Part shown: piece after piece, positions 53,320 to 64,000 of the stretch
How positions within the stretch are numbered: the stretch's first letter is position 1
Layout of the letters: every line of letters starts with the position of its first letter
Assembly: GCF_002234675.1 (NCBI RefSeq)
Contig: NC_019875.2
Location: 25,448,299-25,512,298, forward strand
Length of the DNA stretch: 64,000 nucleotides
Source: Oryzias latipes
Taxonomy: Eukaryota; Chordata; Actinopteri; Beloniformes; Adrianichthyidae
Reading direction: 5' to 3'
Notes under the pieces: generated by a model
The model's database searches: none
What the model saw: the letters and a program-made list of their open reading frames with translations, nothing else
Told to the model about the DNA's origin: nothing
Program-made: the position numbers and the translations under genes

Positions 53320-56300
53320 GTAAGATGCTTTACTCTGTAAAGAACAGATGTTTTCCAGTTGTTACCTGCCTTGAGTGTAATGACAGCTTGTGACAGAAAA
53401 AAAAGGAAGACCTTTAAGTAGACAGAAAGACCTCCTTTGGCCTTTGCGGTGCTGCCATGGGGAAATGACTTATTTGTGCAAGGTGGAAAAGAATGTGCAC
53501 TGGTGTTTTTTCTCTCTAATTGCTGTGTTTTCCTGTTTTATGGCAATGCCAGAGAGAAACCTCCCTGTTTTTTTTTAATCATGAATGTCCAAGAGGTGCT
53601 AGATGATTGTGTTTTCAGTGTGAACTTCATCACCTCAGCAAGCAGTAATCATGTGCTGCTCCTGGATTTTTTCCAGAACTTAGATTCATGCCTCTTTGGC
53701 CCAAGAGTATGCTTCCATCATGACCCGTGTCTTTCGCGGGAGATTGGCCGACGGCCCATAAAACTGCACATCACGTTCAGCCATCCATTGCAGGGGAAGA
53801 AAGAGGAATGCTGTGTCTGGATTTGGGATCAGAGGGATATGAAATCAGATTCAAGATGTGCAGGTGGAAGTGCACCTGCACATCTGAAGGAGGGCCAGGC
53901 TGAATGTGGCTGTCTGGCACGTGTTGCATCTTTGGCACTGCGTCACGGTGTGGCTCTGGGCTTTTCTGTCTCTGTTTTTAGACCGACTGAGCAGAGCAAA
54001 GACCCCGTGAGGCTAAATATATAGTTCACAAGCAGATGAACACACGCAGGGCCTTCGGACAAATCTGACATTAACATGAGGTAATGCTCAGTTTATGTGG
54101 AAGCAGCATTATTGTACTATGGTATGCCAAAAAGAGTGAGATGTGCAACCAACCGCACAACACCCTGATACACACCTGTCACTCAAATTTCTATTTTCAC
54201 GACACCTGTTACAGCATAATGCACACTTTTTTATTTTAAGACAATCCTGGGTTATTGCTTGACCTCCCATTTCTCCTGTAGAGTAGAAAATGCAATGATT
54301 TATGAAGACAATTGTAATTTCCTAGATATTTAGCGATTCATTTACATGAAAAGTTAAAATCTAAATGCACATACTGTTCTGTATGCTTACTTTCTTTTAG
54401 CGTGTTAGTGAAACCTCTCTTCCATTTCCCATAGTTGAGCTCCTGTAAGTCTCCTGCAGCCTAGTAGCTGTCAAAAGTGTGACTTCTCCATGTGGAGCTT
54501 TGTAGATTCTTTTGAAATCCACAGGATAAATGATGTGTTTAATGAGATATGAGGGCTAGAATGAGCTGAATGGGTGGCTGTGGTTTCTTTTAAGGCCCAT
54601 GCAGGTGGCTTAGCGACTGGTCTATGTACGGCTCTGTAGATAATGCAGCAGTTTATGTTTATGTTGAAATGCTGGGGTTCAAAAAGGAAGGGCCTTTTTT
54701 GTCTCTCTCTTTTTTTTTTTTTGCAGGGCTGTTTCCGCTCTCTCTGTTTCAAAGTAGATTGTTTGAAGCACACTCTGCAGAGTTCAAGCTCTGGCTAATC
54801 TGATCAAAAGTGAGCTCAGTAGTTTGTCAGACAGATTTGCATGCTAGCTTCAGTGATGGCATCATTGGTTTGTGATTTCCCTGAATCATCTTTGGTTGGA
54901 TTTTTCCCAAAATGAACACTTCTAATTATCCAACATGTTTTTTTTTCAACCAGATTTTCAAATAAACAAAATTCTTACTAACATTTGAAAATTTTGAAAG
55001 AAAAATTAGCCTAATAAACAAAAAAATACATTAGATGATCTTTATAGATTACCAGAGTTTAACTGGTGTAAATTTTATATTGAAATAATCTGTATTGCAG
55101 TTAAGAGTCAAATTAAACATGAAGTGTTATATCTCCAATATTATAAGACTGTGAGTTATTACTTTGGCTTGCACAACCAACTGCACAGAACGGGAGACAT
55201 CATTGTCTTTCCTTTACTTCAAGTTGCCTTTGTGCCTAACTTTAAGTCCAGAAATTTTTAAGCAACTTTTTAAAATAATTTCTTCCTTTTTCTTTATGTA
55301 CTAAAAACCTGAGTGAACACAATAGTGATGTGAGCTGCGGTGCCATTTTTCAGTCTGGAAAAGTACCTAAAAACTTCAGTATCAGCTTTAACTGTTAACT
55401 TTTACAAAGACATAATGAGAAATTGTGCAAATGCAAATATAGATCAGTATATTTAGTGTTTCTTTTGTTGTTTTGTCCATTAAAACTTTGTTTTTTTTCT
55501 AAATTATTGTCCACCCAGCCACCCAGAACTTTTTTCAATTTAATCTGCTTTTTTTCCACGCTGTTAAGCATCATAGAACACACTGTTAGGCAGCATATGT
55601 TTAGGTGTTTAAAACGTTAATAAAACAGAATGGAGACAAAGCAATAAAAAAATCTTTAATTTAAAAATTAAAGTTTATTTACGTACGCCTCCATTTGTTT
55701 TAAAGGTTAAATGATGCATATCCATTAAAATGATTATAATAACCTACAAAAAATTAGGTTGATTCTAAAATCTGTGCAACTTCATTATTTAAAAAGGAAG
55801 AAAATTTCTTTGCTCAGTTGCCGAGAGATCAAGTTAAAAGAAGAAAAATAAAAACTAAACAGCACGTTCAGCCACTGTTAGAGATCAACATGGATCCTTG
55901 AAATATTTTTTCTTCAATAGTAATCATAGAAAATTAAAAAGTGAAATTTTTTATGAATTAAATACGATTTTAGAAATATTTGCCTCAAAATCTAACAAAC
56001 AGGTTCAAGAAGGTGATTAGCTCCCTGTTTTTTGTGACTTTTGAACCGTCCTACCTGTAATCAGGAAATGGCTTTCTTGGTCCTCATTCGGATTCTGCTT
56101 GAAATAGAAAAACTGTTTCCTGTCACCGGTTGAAAAGTTTCTAGCCCAGAAAACTGGATTAGAATCTGATTACACGAGTCTGTGAGGTCACACAAAGTTT
56201 TGAAATGAAATCATTGTTAGAGGTCACAACTTTAAGGCCTTTCAACTCAGCACAGGTCATGCAAAAACACTTTAAAAGACACTTATTTTCCTTTTTACCA

Positions 56301-56524
56301 AGCTCTTTAAGTTGGGAGGTCAGTGAATGAGATATGAAGAAACTAATACCGGCTGTAAAGTCAGATTTAGTTGTGTTTGAGTCCGTGGGAGGACAAAGCA
56401 GATTGTTCAGCTTTATCCAAGCATACCAAGTGCAGTGATGAGTGACTCATTATAAAAACACAGAGTTACATCCTAGTGGCTGTTAATGGGTTCAGAAAAC
56501 AATTCAAATCCTTAAGAAGAGGAG

Positions 56525-56645
56525 AATGCCCTGCAACAAACTGGCGAACTGTCCAGGGTGTCCCCTGCCTTTGCCCACAAGTGGCCGGGATAGGCTCCAG
56601 CAGCCCCGTGACCCCGAAAGGGATAAAACGACAGAAGATGAATGA
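56525..56645. repeat. L2-type LINE 3' fragment
   Basis: GCAACAAACTGGCGAACTGTC, then CAGGGTGTCCCCTGCC, then GGGATAGGCTCCAGCAGCCC, then CGTGACCCCGAAAGGGATAA. Same segment as at 14468-14582 and better preserved. Confidence 0.72.
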
Positions 56646-57184
56646 AAGTAGTGGAGATTGAGGAATAGTTTTGTTTAATTATAAGTATTAAAGCAGATTT
56701 TGCCATTAAACAATACGTTTTAAATCAAAAAAGGATTTGGACCATTCAAGAGTTCAGTAGTTTCTTTTGTGAATAGTCAAATGTGAAGATACATGATAAC
56801 CTTTCCTAGAACATTTGCTCCACGTAACACTTTAAAGGAACCAATTGGAAGGCCATTGTTCTGCTAAACATTTACACCCCGTATCAGACTGCCCGTCGCT
56901 CCTTTTTTCTAGGGAATGTATTTTAGGAGCTGTGACCACATGTGCTTATTTGCCTGAGTAAGCCTATAGTGGACCATGTGAGGCAAATATTGCAGGGATT
57001 ATTGCTGTCGGTTCCCTGAGTTTAAACGACTACAGATTGGTTGGGAGAGACGTAACAAACTTTGAAGAGTATTGATTTGAATTTGCCTTATTGATTTATG
57101 TTACTGTGCCGGTATCTTGATGAAAAATGCATTGTTTCTAGGGGCTGTGCTGGTGGTGGATGCCAAATTTTAATTAAAATTCTG

Positions 57185-57328
57185 TTTTTAGTATTTTTAA
57201 CATGTATTTGTGGCATTTTTCTGATTATGGAGGACGCATATTAAGAGAATTAAGCTCAAAATTACATGATAAAGTCCACCGGAAATGCTTTAAAAATAAA
57301 TCAAAAGATAATCGTAGTGGGTCTTTAA
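57185..57328 (+). mobile_element. AGTCCCAC-family element, internally deleted
   Basis: About 145 bp joining the family's left segment (TTGTGGCATTTTTCTGATTATGG) directly to its right segment (GGAAATGCTTTAAAAATAAA ... GTAGTGGGTCTTTAA). In the laminin intron. Confidence 0.7.
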
Positions 57329-59532
57329 TACTTCACTGTGGAAAGAACACAAACTGTACATTTTGTTTTATTATTTTATAAATTTAAGTAGTAAAACAAT
57401 CATTTATCTGTCCAGTAAGTTGGAGAATGTTAATAGTGTGAGTTCTGTGGTTGAGGTTTTATCCAGTGTCTTTCTCACAGTTCTGCATGCACCATCAGAA
57501 AAAGCTTGCAGGAACTCAATTTTGAAGACATTCCCCGGGAACCTAATCTTTTCTTTCAGGGGTCCACCCCCCACCGAAGTTGGTTTGAATGTTTTATTTG
57601 CAGCCGTCATCCCCTTTTGTGTTTGAATCCTTCAAGGCGGCATTGTGCGACGTCCTTTCTGCGCTCTCAGACACTTTACAAAGCTTTTGCCTCGCTTAAA
57701 GCCTCGTTGAAAGTGACCTGCCCCTCTCCTTTCACAGGATAAATGGATGGAAATGGGGAGGTGGTGTAATTTGGTTGAGCGTAAGTGTTTGAACACATAA
57801 GAGTCACGACTGAAAACGTTTCTTCTTCCCCTTTCCCTCAGCCCTCTTGCAGCCATCGTTGTGAGCAGACGTTAAAGCACATGCATGGATGAGCTTGTAC
57901 AGATTCAGCGTGCGTGACTGTGCTGGCTCTTTGTTGCTCCTGCACTAAATGGTTTCAAAAATCTATTGGCTGTAATCCTAATTAAGGTGTCATGTGATTT
58001 GTATGTTGAAAAAACACAGAAGCAAAAAAAAAAAAGAATAGTTCAAATGGCCTCTTGCAGAGCTGAGATGCTTTTTTTCCCCTTGTAGAATCGTAATTAA
58101 AATGCACTTGGCTCAGTCCGACGCCACACAAAACTGTCTGTTAGACGCACTGCTGTGTGGACGGTGGAGGTGATGTAAGTGGCTGTGTTTAGCTGGACTG
58201 CCTGCGGTGCCGAGCCATCCTAACACATATTTACCGCTCCACTAACAGCCACCACGTGCTAGTTAGTATTAGCCGCTTGGCTCAGAGAGAGCATCACGTT
58301 TGACCGTTGGACTGCAGCTCCTCCTAAATCTGGAGCTGCGATGTGGAAAAGCTTGCAGGGGTTAATGTGGGATCTTGTCAAGGCCTTTACCATCAATTGG
58401 CACATGCCAGTGGCGGCTCACAGGTTTCCTGACGTAGCAATTGATGCAATGGGGAAATGCTAAAAGAGTTGCAGTTTTCCTACTCCTAACTAAAGGGCAA
58501 GCGTCAGGAACAATGGCACCAAATAAATGCTGTCAGCTGCGTCCATCGAACTAGATGCAATGAAATACTGCAACACTAAAGCAAGACACAGCTTGCTTTT
58601 TGTTAGGATCATAATATTGCAACTTTATGCATATTTTCAAGATGTAAAAAATAGAAAACATTATTGACTCGTGCTGTAGCCTGTTTGGGATTGTTGCAAA
58701 AGTGTTTGAAGGAGGAAAACATAGACAAGCAAGTTGTTAAGCAGCTGCACTTCAGGCTTTTACAATGTAAAGACTGCAAACGTGTAGAAACCTGTAAGTT
58801 ATTTATGTTTTTGTTGGCTTCTTTTCTAACATTTTAGCCAACTGTTCTTTGTTACTGTGCAACTAATTCTGTCATGGAGACAGAAGAAAATACACCAGAC
58901 AACCCCCCCCCCCATTCCACTTCTATTCCCTCCACCTGTTACAGAAAGACAAACAGTTGTACATTGCATTGTTAAAGTCTGGAGGGCAAAAGTGGCACCC
59001 CCTCTGTGAACAGCTGATCCACTCCAACAGACACCGATGGAACTGCATTTTCTAAGGGACAACAGATTAATTTGATTTTTTTCTATGCAAAGGTTCTGCT
59101 TCTTTGAGTTTTTCTTGCTTTTCTCTTAGTTGGAAAACAAGAAAGTTTTCAAATGTTTCAAATGTTTTTGAAAAGTTAATCTGGACTTAATTAAAAAAAA
59201 AGTTGAAAGAAACTTATTGAAAACTTTTTCTTCTTGGAACCATCATAGTAAGCGTCATCACAGAGAAGTAAATGAGTACATTTTTCCTTTTTTTGGGTAA
59301 AGTTGCTTAAAATAAGACATCTGAAAAGTGCAATAATGTACAGAAAATGTGATCTTCATCTGGTTAGTAGGCTAGATGTTCCCAATTCTGCAAAATAGTT
59401 CTGTGTTTTGTCTGAAAACAGCGTTTAAAGAAAATTATAAGCTACTTGAAAAAGGGTTTTAAACTAATCTAAAACTGCTCTGATCATTGTGGCATCAATC
59501 AGCACAAAGTGCTGAATCGTCACAAGTTTTGC

Positions 59533-59976
59533 TTAAAGACCCACTCCGAGGAAAATTGTGTTTTTTGTGTTTTTTTAAGCATTTTTTTGTGGCATTTTCG
59601 TGATGCTGAAGGACATATTCGTACTAAGAAAAATAATCTCAAAATTGCATTTCTCAGTATGTCTTTATTGAAATCTGTGTAAATCAAGAGCAGACAAAAA
59701 AATTATGTTTGAAAAAGCACTAATTTGTGGAGGGGCTACAAGTTAGCGGTAGAATATGTAAACAGAGAGCTCTCAGTCAAGGGTGATGGGAAAGGCAAGT
59801 GGGGTTGCACCACACCACTGGTCCCTCCCACAACTCAGAGGGGAATTTTTAATGGAATGCCGCTCTGCAGAAACTGTCACAGATTTTTTTATGGCTTAAA
59901 ATGGCACAATTATAGTTAAGATACCTCTGGGAACGCTTTTACAATAGTTTAAAAGATGATCAAAGTGGGACTTTAA
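59533..59976 (+). mobile_element. AGTCCCAC-family element with intact TTAA ends
   Basis: 444 bp from TTAAAGACCCACTCCGAGG to GATCAAAGTGGGACTTTAA. TTAA at both ends and inverted AGnCCCACT termini make this the clearest copy for defining the family. In the laminin intron. Confidence 0.8.
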
Positions 59977-60353
59977 GTTCAAAAATCACCTCTCTAAATT
60001 TGTTTGCCAGTTTAAAAGATATTGTTTCTAAACCAAATCAAAAGATTTTTCTGTCTTCCTCGTGTGTTGTTTTATCGTAAAGTTGGTTGAAGTGAAAGCA
60101 GCTTCATAAGTCATACAAATATTTTGAAAATCTCAGTTGTATCTGTTGGACTAAACGCCTTTTCTCCACATAAAATTGAAGTATCAGCATAACATGATGA
60201 CTTAGCAAGACAACACCTTGACTTTTTTTGTTTTGTCCTTTGCATATTTAATAAAAATGCATTTTTTGTTTGCTAAAGGTAGTATATGATCATATACATG
60301 GAAATTTAGAAGTTTACAGTAAAAGGCTCAAGAAAAGCATGTGGTACGCCCCT

Positions 60354-60566
60354 GTAACCCTTGTGCTATCCTAGGCACTTTAACATTGGGAGTTGGGTCA
60401 TCTAGACCCACTAGACAGTGCGCTAAACCTTTTTTCTTCAATGATTTGTGATCTTCACTGGTGTCCATGGATTACATGAAATCTTTCCACCTTTATCCAC
60501 CTTTGTCATGGTAGGGAGAACACGTCAATGTAAGGGTGGGGTCATCTAAGATAACACAAGGGTTAA
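60354..60566 (+). mobile_element. TTAA-flanked short inverted-repeat element, copy 4
   Basis: In the laminin intron. The left flank reads GTAA instead of TTAA and the right flank is TTAA. Otherwise virtually identical to copy 3, 52 kb away. Confidence 0.85.
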
Positions 60567-62766
60567 AAGTCTCTTAGGTCATTATAAAAACACCAGTGCT
60601 TTTAAAAAAAAAAGATCATTATGACTATTGTCCTATCTAAGACCCTGAACGTTGTTCTTCAGCTGAAAAGGTTGGAACAAACTGGCGTCTGCAGTGTTCA
60701 GACTTGTGCTGCACCATCTGCAGACAAAGCAGGCGATTAAATGACTGAGCAGCTGAAATCCAATATCAAGCAAAACTGGGGCAGCTTTTCAAATTTAATT
60801 TCTTTTAAACTTTTATAGTTAGTTGTTTAAAATTCATACAAATTAATACACACTAAAATGTGCAATCAACTGAAATTTTAAACATCCAATTGTGTTTTAG
60901 ACAATAATTCTGTTAAGACATTTTTTCTTGATCATTTTGAGTGTTTTGATGTATGCGATTGACGTTTTTTTGGTCCCAGATTCTAAAGTGTGAACACGTG
61001 TGAGGTGAGGGGTTCGGGATTTGTTGTGTTTTATACTCCAGGGTGTTCATTTGTCACGTTTGAGCAGCCACACATACTAACTGGGTATTAGGTTATCTGC
61101 CACGGGTCAGTAATCTGGACTTGATTCACACACAATACAAAGCTAGGTCATGGCATATTCAGGGTCAAAAGATTTAACAAAGACAATCTGTGTGCGTTTG
61201 CCAAAACTCATTTACAGACTGCTACAAGAAGAGTTAGAAAGGCACAAATGTTACTGTGTGACTGCCAAAATGGTGTTTGGTTTAGCTGCAAATTGTTGTC
61301 TCTCTTGTCTGATGTGTTAATTTGAGAGTAATAGGAGTTACTTTGCGTATAAATGAAGTGGGGATGAAACGCACGTTAAGGTGGTTGTTGTCCCTTGGGC
61401 CAAACCTGCTAAAGTGCTGCCCTGACCTTTTTGACACCCACCCAGAGTATCCCAGCTTTAACCTCCATGCGTCAAACTCCTGCCTCAACATTGGCGCTGC
61501 TGATGCGAAGAGGGGAGGAAGATGGTTCTGCTCCAGACTTGTCAGTGCATTTTAATGTCTTTTATACAAGCTGAGCCCTTTGCTCATGTGCATGGCACGC
61601 ACTCTCCGTATTTCATGCTTCTTACAAACAGTAAAAAGGCTGCTGGGTATATTTCAAAAGTGTGTTTGGGTTGGCATGACACAGAAAGACAGCATAGCCA
61701 TGCCAGAACAAACCTTCTTCTTCCAAGATTCTCAGTTCTTGCTCAAGCCTAGAATCACATCAGCACCATTACTTGTAGTGTCCACATTTTCTGTACTTAT
61801 GTTAGAAGCACCATGTAAATGGGAGGAGGTGTACATTTAAAGCTGTGGTTGGATCGTGCTTTAAAAAAACAAACAAACAAACAAAAACCTCATAAAACGT
61901 AATTCCTGTCTGATGGTTTTTTGTGACTGCAGTGGCACACTTAGGCTGACGTCTGCACACTCATCCACTTCATTTCCATCATTGTGTTTTGTTTTGTCTA
62001 AACAGTTTCTTTATTAGAAGAATACCTTGAGCACACTTTATTTAACCTTGTTTTGTTTTCTATTTTTGTGTTCAAAGTTGTAGATTGAGCTAAAACATAT
62101 GCAGTTGAAGAAAGTATAATTTAATGTCAACTTTTATAAAAGATGAACATCTTTAATGATAGGTTTACATGCAGCGCTATGATGCAGATATAAACTGTTC
62201 ATTTGGTTCTTCTTATGTTTTTTCATCTTTCAGCTACTTCTGCTGCAACAGGTTTTCAGCTGGAGTTGTTAGCCTTAGTTTTTCTGTATGGTCCAAAGAG
62301 GCAGCTAACAGTGAATCTGCTTCTTTTGCCGGGAAATGGTGGCCAGCTGTTGGTAGCACAGGATGAGGATGAACTGTGATTAAAAAAAAAAATCTTTTGA
62401 TTTAAAGTTTTTTCTTTTCAACTTGTCCTGTACAGCAGCTTTGCAAACAGATCAGAGCTGAAAGCCTTTTGTGTTGGACAGAGTTTACTGTTACAGTAGG
62501 GAGTTATGAATCTTGTGACACACAATGTGCATATTTGTATAAACCCCTTTTGTATTTGAGGCTAAACTTTTTTTATTTTAAATCTGTTTGTATACATTTC
62601 TTGTTGGACCGGACAGAAAACAGAAAACAGAAAAAAAAAGGGAGAGTGTGATTTTTCTACTTATTGTTCCTAGTTGGTTAATCTTAGTTATACCATGGTC
62701 TGGATAAATACTAATTGATTGGCTGCATGGTGTACATTAAAAAGTGGTAATAGACACCTGTAAACC

Positions 62767-63125
62767 TTTACAAAGCATAATTTCAGGGGGAAAGTACACC
62801 TCTTACCGCTTGTTTTTGTCCAAATGTTGAAGTAAAAGTTTGTTTCAAAGAAACAAAGTCCACAAGTAGTTACTTTAGAAAGAAATATCCACCAATCATT
62901 GAATGGGTATTAATAAACAATTTATCTAATTAATGAATAGTAAAATTACTGCAGGGTGTGCGTTAAAAAGTGATAATCCACAGTAAAATAGAAGTTCCGG
63001 TCACATAGCTTAAATGTTCTATATCACTGTGCTGGCTTCTTTAAAACAACCTTTTGCTTCATTATCTGGACAAAAACAAGCGGTAAGAGGTGAACTTTCT
63101 CTCTGAACTGATGCTTTATCCATCG
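62767..63125. mobile_element. Element with long inverted termini
   Basis: CACCTCTTACCGCTTGTTTTT (left, near 62798) pairs with AAAAACAAGCGGTAAGAGGTG (right, near 63072); similarity extends on both sides to about 85-100 bases per arm. The middle is AT-rich, non-coding and repeats a motif from just upstream (TTAAAAAGTGRTAAT at 62736 and 62964). Exact ends uncertain. Confidence 0.6.
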
Positions 63126-63479
63126 TGATCATCAGCGTATATACATATCGCTTTCCTCGAGGTCAGCACGTTCTCATGTTAGCTTGACAACTCGCCGCAC
63201 GACCTTCGAAGTGTGCATTATCAGAAATTAAAGTTTCGCGTTGGACGGTTCAGGCTTCTATGGTGGCTAAATTTCTAAAAATGCCCACTTCGTCGGCCAT
63301 CATCCCTTACATAATGGACGCCTTGTCGGGCGTTACCCCTTACTTATATTACACATGTGTCGTGAAGGTCTCATTTCCTTTCTTTTCAGGATTGTGTGCT
63401 CTTGTTTGATTTCCTTTTTGTGATGCATCTTGTTTCCCCGTCAGTCACTCCAGGCTCATGTTAACATCCAAAGCTGTCT

Positions 63480-63694
63480 TTAACATCCCTTGTGCTGTCC
63501 AAGGCGCTTCAACTGGAATGAATCAGTCAATCAATTAAAAGACAGTGTGCTGAATTTTTTTTCTTCACTGATTTATGATCTTCACTGGTGTCCATGGATT
63601 ACATGAAATCCTCTTCACCCTTATCCACCTTTGTCATGGTAGGGAGAACACCACTAAGTAAGGGTGGGGTCAATATAGATAGCACAAGGGTTAA
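63480..63694 (+). mobile_element. TTAA-flanked short inverted-repeat element, copy 5
   Basis: Diverged member: starts TTAACATCCCTTGTG and ends CACAAGGGTTAA. It shares the middle segment around GTCCATGGATTACATGAAAT but differs in the left third. Confidence 0.72.
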
Positions 63695-64000
63695 TTTCTG
63701 TTAAAGTGTCTGATTTTCAGCTCTTCATGGGCAGGTATTCTGCTTTTATACCCTCTTTTGTTTCTTCATGGGTTTTGTTGTGTTGAAGTTGATTAAATGT
63801 TGAGGTTTCTGCCACCAAGCCTGGTCTCCTGCATTTTGGCTCCTGGTTCCCGACACACAGTCATTTTGTGTTTGCTGTTCTGTTTAGATTCCTCTTATAT
63901 GGGCCCAACATTAGCATTTTTTGTAAATTAGATTTGTTAAAGATGACCTGTAGCTTCATGACCCGCTCAGTCTGTACTGATTAGTCATGTAATGAATGTT

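Larger units (their letters stand above)
53320..64000 (+). other. Laminin alpha intron 2 (at least 10.7 kb), no other gene seen
   Basis: No frame here continues domain VI (expected next motif around VLIKFANSPRP), so the intron seems to run beyond the window. Inside are an L2 fragment, two AGTCCCAC-family elements, two TTAA-flanked elements and an inverted repeat near 62.8-63.1 kb. The remaining single-copy DNA, for example 53.3-56.5 and 57.9-59.5 kb, shows no recognisable gene. Confidence 0.6.

Noticed and set aside
53437-54024. 195-codon plus-strand open frame in laminin intron 2, tested as an exon
   Set aside because: It does not continue laminin domain VI, shows no family resemblance, and includes what read as intronic and low-complexity stretches.

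Overview
This window looks like ray-finned fish (teleost) nuclear DNA. Genes are multi-exon with GT-AG introns, no operons or bacterial-type features are visible, and introns and intergenic DNA are full of short TTAA-flanked DNA elements and L2-type LINE pieces. The mix of repeats would suit an Oryzias (medaka)-like genome, but the species is an inference.

Four genes were rebuilt exon by exon from the sequence. All coding exons named below join in frame. From left to right: bcl2 on the minus strand (last exon 4531-4668, main exon 28491-29039, one 23.8 kb intron, 228 aa); kdsr on the minus strand (ten coding exons, 32954-38225, 359 aa); vps4b on the minus strand (eleven coding exons, 40344-48375, 437 aa); and on the plus strand the first two coding exons of a laminin alpha chain, most likely lama3 (52494-53319), which runs off the right edge. 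BCL2-KDSR-VPS4B is also the gene order on human chromosome 18q21.

The most unusual item is a second, 5'-only vps4-like locus just upstream of vps4b on the same strand (exons at 51411-51431, 49642-49753 and 49344-49444). It repeats the exon 1-3 architecture of vps4b: 21-bp first exon, 112-bp second exon, same intron phases. It encodes an intact MIT domain, but no AAA ATPase exons were seen between it and vps4b. Its third exon ends in phase 0, so it could splice in frame to vps4b exon 2 (a MIT-MIT-AAA protein). Read without splicing it gives a free-standing MIT protein of 104 aa whose tail runs into a LINE-derived repeat.

Non-coding highlights are: a three-part segmental duplication beyond the bcl2 coding end (2754-3671 with a partial copy at 5714-5950); a long palindrome of about 1.4 kb in the last intron of vps4b (40839-42230); five copies of a roughly 210-bp TTAA-flanked element, two of them differing by one base; nine copies of a second TTAA-flanked family; a perfect CTCF core match between the vps4-like locus and the laminin gene; a CRE palindrome upstream of bcl2; and a ZNF143-like site upstream of kdsr. 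The genes share no pathway: bcl2 blocks mitochondrial apoptosis, kdsr makes dihydrosphingosine at the ER, vps4b disassembles ESCRT-III, and the laminin chain belongs to basement membranes.
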